A DNA stretch of 26,788 nucleotides from an uncultured Bacilli bacterium (GTDB lineage Bacteria > Bacillota_I > Bacilli_A > RF39 > UBA660), in contig CANRCS010000002.1 of NCBI GenBank assembly GCA_947629195.1, positions 1 through 26,788 on the forward strand. Direction: 5' to 3'. The position numbers and the translations under genes are program-made. Under the pieces are notes generated by a model, which did not search any database, was not told the DNA's origin, and was given only the letters and a program-made list of their open reading frames with translations. Shown here piece after piece: positions 21,853 through 26,788 of the stretch. How positions within the stretch are numbered: position 1 is the stretch's first letter; every line of letters starts with the position of its first letter.

Positions 21853-23178
21853 TTATCCTATTATGTATGGATTATCGATAGTGCCTGTTGCTTCAGGTAC
21901 CAGTAGATCGGATTTCAGGTTAATAACAGGCCTAACACCCTCATCGAAGTACACATCAGTGGTGCCTCCATTTTCACCGAGATATATTTGCCAAAAGCCT
22001 TCATCTTGATTGACAGCTCTAGGAGAGGCAGTCCAAAAGCTGGAAGATTTTCCTGATAAGTAGAACGAACTATTAGAAATACTAATTTTACCTCCTGCAA
22101 ATATTATTTCATCCGCTGTTATTAGTCCTATTTTTAAATTATATTCTCCTCCATATTTTCCTGTTGTGTTTTCACATTTAAAGCTTGGATCTTTTTTTGT
22201 ATAAAGTCTATCGTATGCCCCATAGTATATAATACTTCCAGATGTTCGTGTTGTTGTATCATTACAAAATTTTGATGTTTCTATATATTCGTCATAAGGC
22301 ATCATATTTTCACTGTACCAATTTTCCAGATATGTTTTTATTGTACTAGGTGTCCCATCTTGTACGTTTGGTGCGCTATTATCATATGTGTATCCTACGT
22401 ACTTTTCATCATTCAAATTTTCACTGAATTTACTTTTTCCTATGTTTCCATCTGCAATTAATCTTATTGTTCCATCCCCATTGATTCTTACTATCCTCCA
22501 TAGCATTTCTTCTCCTGCGTTGTGGTAACTACCATCTGAAGTTGCCCATTTTAGTCCTCTAAACTTTACATAGTTATTTTCTACTGCACCTCTAAAATAG
22601 AATGTTTCTCCATCTTCGTCTATGTCTTTTATTAATCCTTCATCTGATGTTGCAACTGTACTAAAATCTGGTTTGTCTTCACTTATTGGTGTATTATCTT
22701 CTTTTATTTTTTCACTTAATTTCACACGTTTTTTCGAAGAACCTCCTGCTCCAGTAGATGGAATTGTCAATACTTCATCGTATGATCTATCAGGTGAAGA
22801 AATTCCAGAAATAGAATTACAACTACCTATATTTTGTACATATGCATATGTTAATTTAATACCATTTTTTGTTATTTTTACTCCAGATGTTTGCGAATAT
22901 TTATTTCCATCTGAATCATTTGGTATTTCTGATAATAAGTTTTTTTCTACCATATCATTTAAACTCATGAAGTAACAACCATCTGTTATTGAATTTTTGT
23001 AATCATTTGCCCATAATTTTGCAATTGAAATAAATTCTTTTTCTTGTGCACTATCTATTTTTTCCTGATTTCTACTCATTATACCAACTATTGATGGTAC
23101 TGCTATAGCAACGACTAAACCTAAAATTGCAATTACCGCAAGTAATTCTATTAAAGTAAATCCCTTTTTATTTATCAT
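21853..23178 (-). CDS. Prepilin-like protein with large C-terminal domain (possible C-type-lectin-like variable protein)
   Basis: 441 residues from the ATG at 23178, which has AGAGGTG 8 bases upstream; the longer in-frame start at 23217 lies around the -10 of the promoter. Residues 5-30 hold a prepilin signature (K-K-G-F-T-L-I-E-L-L-A-V-I-A-I-L-G) for peptidase cleavage and pilus-type assembly. A pseudopilin-like segment follows to about 130, then a Ser/Lys/Asp linker and a C-terminal domain (about 200-441) with W-R-I-V-R-I-N-G-D-G-T-I-R-L-I and, near the end, F-W-T-A-S-P and G-V-R-P-V-I-N-L-K. That domain type recurs on Bacillota surface proteins and looks like a C-type lectin or formylglycine-generating-enzyme-like fold. 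The final 200 bp are about 41% G+C, far above the rest of the gene. Confidence 0.8.
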   Translation of the reverse strand: MINKKGFTLIELLAVIAILGLVVAIAVPSIVGIMSRNQEKIDSAQEKEFISIAKLWANDYKNSITDGCYFMSLNDMVEKNLLSEIPNDSDGNKYSQTSGVKITKNGIKLTYAYVQNIGSCNSISGISSPDRSYDEVLTIPSTGAGGSSKKRVKLSEKIKEDNTPISEDKPDFSTVATSDEGLIKDIDEDGETFYFRGAVENNYVKFRGLKWATSDGSYHNAGEEMLWRIVRINGDGTIRLIADGNIGKSKFSENLNDEKYVGYTYDNSAPNVQDGTPSTIKTYLENWYSENMMPYDEYIETSKFCNDTTTRTSGSIIYYGAYDRLYTKKDPSFKCENTTGKYGGEYNLKIGLITADEIIFAGGKISISNSSFYLSGKSSSFWTASPRAVNQDEGFWQIYLGENGGTTDVYFDEGVRPVINLKSDLLVPEATGTIDNPYIIG

Positions 23179-23207
23179 ATAGCAAACACCTCTACAATTA
23201 TATAAAT

Positions 23208-23236
23208 AGTATAGCATTTCAAACTTTTATAGTCAA
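23208..23236 (-). promoter_or_regulatory. Promoter of the 441-residue prepilin gene
   Basis: Minus-strand TTGACT (23231-23236), 17-base spacer, TATACT (23208-23213). It lies between the pnp terminator and the ribosome site at 23187-23193, so the gene is probably transcribed alone. Confidence 0.7.
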
Positions 23237-23249
23237 TTATTGATTACAC

Positions 23250-23278
23250 AAAAAAACACTGATTTTATTCAGCGTTTT
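23250..23278 (-). terminator. Rho-independent terminator overlapping the 3' end of pnp
   Basis: Stem AAAACGCTGA / TCAGTGTTTT (arms at 23269-23278 and 23253-23262, one G-U pair) with a 6-base loop and seven T in a row. The stop codon of pnp lies in the loop, so the last sense codons form the 5' arm. Confidence 0.8.
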
Positions 23279-25457
23279 CTTCTTTGCCTTTAGCTTTTAT
23301 TGGTTTTTTATTTTCTTTTTTAGCTCTTTCTTCATCAGTAATTAAAGATAGATTAAGTTTTCCTTTTTTATCATATGATATAGCTTTAGCAACTAAAATA
23401 TCACCAGTTTTAACTACTTCGCTTGGATGTTTAATTCTGTTAACACTTAAATTAGATACATGTATTAAACCTTCGCATCCAGGCCATAATTCTACAAATG
23501 CTCCAAATGATTCTACATTTAATACTTTTACAGTATATGTTTTACCTATTTCTGGTTCTCTAACTATTTCTTCAATCATTTCTTTTGTTTTATTAATAAT
23601 ATCCATGTCATTATGATAAATTATTACTTTACCATCATCTTCTAAATCAACTTTTACAGCATTAACATCATTGACACTTTTTACATTACTAGCTTCCAAT
23701 ATTATGTTAGTTATTGTATCTCCACCACGTCCAATTACATCTTTTATTTTTTCTGGTTTTATCATAAAACTAATTGTTTTAGGTGCATATTTACTAACTT
23801 CTTTTCTTGGTTCTTTTATTTGTTTTGTGATTACATCAAGTATTTGCATACGAGCTTTTTTAGCTTGTTCTAAAGCTTCTTTTAAGATTTGTTTTGTAAT
23901 TCCTTTTATTTTTATATCCATTTGTAAAGCACAAATACCTTCACTTGTTCCTGCAACTTTAAAGTCCATATCTCCTAAATGGTCTTCCATACCTTGAATA
24001 TCTGTAAGTATTGTATAATCATCACCATCTGTTATAAGTCCCATTGCAATACCTGCAACTGGTGCTTTTATTGGAACACCTGCTGCCATCAGGCTCATAC
24101 ATCCTGCACATATACTTGCTTGTGAAGAAGAACCATTACTTTCTAAGATTTCTGAAACTACACGTATTGTATATGGGAATTCTTCTTCTGATGGTATAAC
24201 TTGTAAAAGAGCTTTCTCACCTAGTGCTCCATGTCCTATTTCACGACGCCCAGGAGCTCCATATCTTCCAGTTTCACCAACAGAGAATGCTGGAAAATTA
24301 TAATGTAACATAAATCTTTTTTCATCTTCTGCAGATAATCCATCTAAAATTTGATGTTCTCCTAGTGCTCCTAAAGTAGTTACACTTAAACTTTGTGTTT
24401 CACCACGAGTGAAAAGCGCAGAACCATGTGTTCTTGGTAATATATCAATGTCAGTTGATAAAGGTCTAATTTCATCCATTGCTCTACCATCTGCTCTTAT
24501 ATGTTCTTTAACTACTATTCTTCTAAATATTTCATATTCAACTTCTTCTAAAACTAATTTAACTTTAGTAAGAAGTTCATTTAATTCATCATCTTTTAAT
24601 TTATCTTCGTTTTCTAATTTGTATTTTTCTACTATATTTTCTTTAACACTATCAATCGTTGAATATTTTTCCAGTTTATCTTTAATTCTTAATGCTTCAT
24701 TTAATTTGTCAGAAGCTAAATTAGATACTTCATTTCTTAATTCGTCACTTATTTCTAGAACTTCATATTCCATTTTTTCTTTTCCAATTTCTTTTATAAT
24801 TTCTTCTTGGAAACTAACAAGTTCTTTTATAGCGTCATGACCAAACATTAAAGCATCTAACATATCCTTTTCACTTACTTGTTTTGCGCTACTTTCAACC
24901 ATGTTTATAGCTTCTTTTGTTCCTGCAACAGTTAAATCTATGTCACTGACTTCTAATTGTTCAGGTGTAGGATTTATTACAAATTCTCCATCTACTCTAC
25001 CAACTTTTACTCCAGCAATTGGTCCATCAAATGGAATTTCACTTATACATGTAGCAAGTGAAGAACCAAAAAGTGCGGTCATTTCTGGTGAGTTATCTTG
25101 GTCAACTGATAAAACTGTATTTACCACTTGCACTTCATTTCTAAAGTTTTCTGGAAATAATGGACGCATTGGTCTATCAATCATACGTGCTGCTAAAGTA
25201 GCATTTTCTGTTGGTCTACCTTCTCTTTTAATAAATCCACCTGGTATTTTTCCTACAGAATATAATTTTTCTTGATATAAAACCATTAGCGGAAAGAAGT
25301 CAGCAAGAATATTTGCATTACTACTTACTACTGATGTTGTTAATACTACTGTATCACCATATCTTACTAATACACTTCCATTAGCTTGTTTAGCCATTTC
25401 TCCATTTTCAACCACTATTTTTCTTCCCCTAAAATCAAATTCAAATACTTTTTTCAT
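23265..25457 (-). CDS. pnp: Polyribonucleotide nucleotidyltransferase (PNPase)
   Basis: 730 residues, full family length. This is the phosphorolytic 3'-5' exoribonuclease of the RNA degradosome, releasing nucleoside diphosphates. Order: first RNase PH domain (about 12-140), all-helical linker (about 240-325), second RNase PH domain (about 330-465) with F-T-R-G-E-T-Q-S-L and the M-D-I-K-I-K-G catalytic Asp region, KH domain (about 555-615) with I-G-R-G-G-D-T-I, S1 domain (about 625-695) with V-E-S-F-G-A-F-V-E, and a charged Lys/Glu tail. AGGAGGT lies close upstream of the ATG. The start overlaps by 17 bases the 3' end of a broken unknown gene, which separates pnp from rpsO, its usual neighbour. 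A terminator forms at its stop codon. Confidence 0.97.
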   Translation of the reverse strand: MKKVFEFDFRGRKIVVENGEMAKQANGSVLVRYGDTVVLTTSVVSSNANILADFFPLMVLYQEKLYSVGKIPGGFIKREGRPTENATLAARMIDRPMRPLFPENFRNEVQVVNTVLSVDQDNSPEMTALFGSSLATCISEIPFDGPIAGVKVGRVDGEFVINPTPEQLEVSDIDLTVAGTKEAINMVESSAKQVSEKDMLDALMFGHDAIKELVSFQEEIIKEIGKEKMEYEVLEISDELRNEVSNLASDKLNEALRIKDKLEKYSTIDSVKENIVEKYKLENEDKLKDDELNELLTKVKLVLEEVEYEIFRRIVVKEHIRADGRAMDEIRPLSTDIDILPRTHGSALFTRGETQSLSVTTLGALGEHQILDGLSAEDEKRFMLHYNFPAFSVGETGRYGAPGRREIGHGALGEKALLQVIPSEEEFPYTIRVVSEILESNGSSSQASICAGCMSLMAAGVPIKAPVAGIAMGLITDGDDYTILTDIQGMEDHLGDMDFKVAGTSEGICALQMDIKIKGITKQILKEALEQAKKARMQILDVITKQIKEPRKEVSKYAPKTISFMIKPEKIKDVIGRGGDTITNIILEASNVKSVNDVNAVKVDLEDDGKVIIYHNDMDIINKTKEMIEEIVREPEIGKTYTVKVLNVESFGAFVELWPGCEGLIHVSNLSVNRIKHPSEVVKTGDILVAKAISYDKKGKLNLSLITDEERAKKENKKPIKAKGKEENAE

Positions 25458-26054
25458 TTTTACCTCCTATAACATCTCTTTTACGATTATTAATATATTC
25501 TAATAACAATTTTTTATTTATATAGTTTTCATTTTGAAAAACGTTTCTCATTGGAAACAAATATTTTGAATTTTCAGCAACATATTGTTTACCAACATAT
25601 GCAAGATTTTCATCATCTTTTGTAAGTATTGTTTTAATAGTTTCTATTGATGAATCACCATCATAACTTTTATTATCTAATAAGTTAATATATTTCTTAT
25701 CTTGATATAATAATGGAATATTATTTTCCATTAATCTTGAATCATACCCTAAAGCATTAGCATACCAACTTTGCCAAATCACATTTATATCTGTAATTTC
25801 ATATATATTTCCTAAAAATACATCAGATAATTTTAATAATTGATTTCTATCATTATTATAAATTTTAATTATTTTGTTCTTTCCTATAATTTTACTATTT
25901 ACAACATTAGAAAATAAAATAATATTTGATATTTCATTAGTATTATAAGTTTTATAATTTTTATCTAATAAATTAATATAGTTATCATTTTTTTATATAA
26001 TAAAAGTTCTTCTCCATTTTTGTTATATCCAATAAAGACATTGTTAATATTCAT
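25441..26054 (-). pseudogene. Unrecognised gene broken by a one-base deletion in a poly-A run
   Basis: An ATG at 26054, 6 bases after a GGAAGGTG ribosome site (26061-26068), opens a frame that ends at a TAG after 29 codons. In a shifted frame the coding sequence runs without a stop from the A7 run at 25988-25994 to the TGA at 25441-25443. Adding one A would give an intact 204-residue protein. Its two halves carry related segments: L-L-L-Y-K-K-N-D-N-Y-I-N-L-L-D-K in the N-terminal half and L-L-Y-Q-D-K-K-Y-I-N-L-L-D-N later, indicating an internal repeat of about 100 residues. I do not recognise a family. It could be a true pseudogene, a slippage-controlled gene or a sequencing error. The 113-residue open part alone would need a GTG with no ribosome site. 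It overlaps pnp by 17 bases. Confidence 0.75.
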
Positions 26055-26090
26055 CTAAAGCACCTTCCATTTTTAGTTAATAATTTTAAA

Positions 26091-26116
26091 TTAAAAGACA
26101 CTTAAAATAAGTGCCT
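26091..26116 (-). terminator. Rho-independent terminator after rpsO
   Basis: Stem GGCACTTA / TAAGTGTC (8 bp, one G-U), 3-base loop and a T-rich tail (TTTTAATTT), starting within the rpsO stop codon. It separates rpsO from the following genes, though read-through is likely because no promoter is seen before the next gene or before pnp. Confidence 0.75.
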
Positions 26117-26384
26117 ACTTTCTTAAACCTAATTTTTGAATTAATTCACGATATCTAACAATATCAGTTTTCTTTAGATAATCAAGTAAACTACGACGTT
26201 TACCAACTTTCATTAATAAACCTCTTTTTGAATGATAGTCATGAATATGTTCTTTTAAATGTTCAGTTAAAACTTCAATTTCCTTTGTAAGAATTGCTAC
26301 TTGAACTTCAACAGAACCTGTATCTTTTTCATCTTTAGCAAATTCTTTGATAATTTTTGCTTTAACATCCTTATTTAAAGCCAT
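26115..26384 (-). CDS. rpsO: 30S ribosomal protein S15
   Basis: 89 residues, the exact family length. S15 binds the central domain of 16S rRNA (helices 20-22) and is a primary assembly protein. Conserved blocks are visible: D-T-G-S-V-E-V-Q-V-A-I-L-T (about 20-32), H-L-K-E-H-I-H-D-Y-H-S-K-R-G-L-L (about 42-57), the G-K-R-R-S-L-L-D-Y-L-K-K core (about 62-73) and the C-terminal Y-R-E-L-I-Q-K-L-G-L-R. AGGAGGAAG precedes the ATG. It has its own promoter (26471-26499), a leader of about 80 bases and a terminator. Confidence 0.98.
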   Translation of the reverse strand: MALNKDVKAKIIKEFAKDEKDTGSVEVQVAILTKEIEVLTEHLKEHIHDYHSKRGLLMKVGKRRSLLDYLKKTDIVRYRELIQKLGLRK

Positions 26385-26464
26385 TTCTCTTCCTCCTAAC
26401 TTTTTATTACACCATAATCTGAGTAAAAGATCGGAGTAATCTATATACTAAGATTTGGAATTAC
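26385..26464 (-). promoter_or_regulatory. rpsO leader, possible S15 autoregulatory structure
   Basis: About 80 bases lie between the predicted transcription start and the rpsO ATG. They can pair in more than one way: AATCT/AGATT arms around 26445-26462, and C-C-A-A-A-T-C-T near the 5' end with A-G-A-T-T-A-T-G-G nearer the gene. Bacterial S15 often represses itself through such leaders, but I cannot match a known class by eye. Confidence 0.35.
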
Positions 26465-26470
26465 AAATAT

Positions 26471-26499
26471 ATATTACATTATATTTTATTTTTTTGCAA
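26471..26499 (-). promoter_or_regulatory. rpsO promoter
   Basis: Minus-strand TTGCAA (26494-26499), 17 bases, TAATAT (26471-26476). It lies between the Rpn-like gene and rpsO, with a start point near 26464. Confidence 0.55.
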
Positions 26500-26524
26500 G
26501 TTATTTATAAAATTTCTTTACCTA

Positions 26525-26788
26525 TTAAGCTTTACTTACCTTTAAATTATTTAGTTGTTTCATAGATAGACCTGTAACTCTTGATATTACATTTACATCT
26601 ATTTTTTCTTGTAACATTTTTTTAGCATTATTGATGTTATTTTCTTTTATACCCAATTTGATGCCTTCAATTTTTCCTTTTTTAAGTCCTTTTTTAAGTC
26701 CTTCTTCTATAGCATCTCTTCTCATTTGTTCCTTTACTTTTTTATCATGTAGTTCTCCATCATATAATCCTATTATAAATTCATCACT
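26525..26788 (-). CDS. C-terminal end of an Rpn/PD-(D/E)XK nuclease-type 'transposase' family protein (partial)
   Basis: The reading frame is open to the right edge, so the 5' end is missing; at least 87 codons are inside the window. Visible are Y-D-G-E-L-H-D-K-K-V-K-E-Q, then a run of charged repeats (E-E-G-L-K-K-G-L-K-K-G-K-I-E-G-I) and a small C-terminal helix-turn segment (V-I-S-R-V-T-G-L-S-M-K-Q-L). This tail is typical of the Rpn recombination-promoting nuclease / PD-(D/E)XK 'transposase' family, common in multiple copies in gut Bacillota. The nuclease core itself is outside the window, so the family call rests on the tail only. No inverted repeats or target duplications are visible here. 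Confidence 0.65.
   Translation of the reverse strand, partial: SDEFIIGLYDGELHDKKVKEQMRRDAIEEGLKKGLKKGKIEGIKLGIKENNINNAKKMLQEKIDVNVISRVTGLSMKQLNNLKVSKA

Noticed and set aside
21915..22100. Minus-strand 61-codon frame inside the 3' end of the pilin/lectin-like gene
   Set aside because: It lies in a different frame of a well-supported gene and has no ribosome site; it is open only because of the G+C-rich stretch.
23179..23217. Longer N-terminus for the 441-residue prepilin, starting at 23217
   Set aside because: The extra start lies at the promoter -10 and upstream of the likely transcription start; a prepilin leader is normally short, and the ATG at 23178 has a good ribosome site.

Overview
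The window is about 26.8 kb of very AT-rich DNA (roughly 25% G+C by eye). Every gene I can support lies on the minus strand. Strong AGGAGG-type ribosome sites, TTGACA/TATAAT promoters, a CadC-like ArsR regulator, type VII secretion genes and an rpsO-pnp region point to a low-GC Bacillota, perhaps an uncultured gut lineage of the Bacilli/Erysipelotrichia/RF39 kind. That placement is inference. TGA serves as a stop and tryptophan is TGG, so the standard bacterial code fits.

Layout in transcription order, right to left: (a) 26788-26525, the 3' end of an Rpn/PD-(D/E)XK 'transposase'-like gene; (b) rpsO with its own promoter, a possible autoregulatory leader and a terminator; (c) an unrecognised gene at 26054-25441, broken by one base in a poly-A run, overlapping the start of pnp; (d) pnp with a terminator; (e) a prepilin-like protein with a large C-terminal domain whose 3' end is clearly richer in G+C than its surroundings; (f) a candidate operon from about 21.8 kb to 11.5 kb: GH31 glycosidase homologue, YgjP/DUF45 metallopeptidase, VirB2/TrbC-like small membrane protein, membrane-anchored surface protein, zinc-ribbon protein, EssC ATPase and an EsaB/YukD-like protein, closed by a strong terminator; (g) a second T7SS operon from 11.45 kb to 4.03 kb: two WXG100-like proteins, an AU-rich double hairpin, two helical LXG/WXG-like small proteins, a DUF4176 protein, a 1464-residue repeat protein with a C-terminal HExxH metallopeptidase domain, a 75-residue protein and a second prepilin; (h) a cadC-like repressor and CadA-type Zn/Cd ATPase under a promoter with the operator between its -35 and -10, followed by an FMN reductase-like protein and two small unknowns; (i) a promoter and the first codons of another gene at the left edge.

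The centrepiece is a type VII secretion locus with an unusual composition. EssC would drive export of WXG-like proteins and probably of the large toxin-like metallopeptidase. DUF4176 and the small helical proteins look like targeting partners, and the 75-residue protein is a candidate immunity factor. EssA, EssB and EsaA are not in the window; VirB2-like, surface and pilin-like proteins are there instead. The effector carries tandem 510-bp repeats, two of them identical, which implies recent copy-number change.
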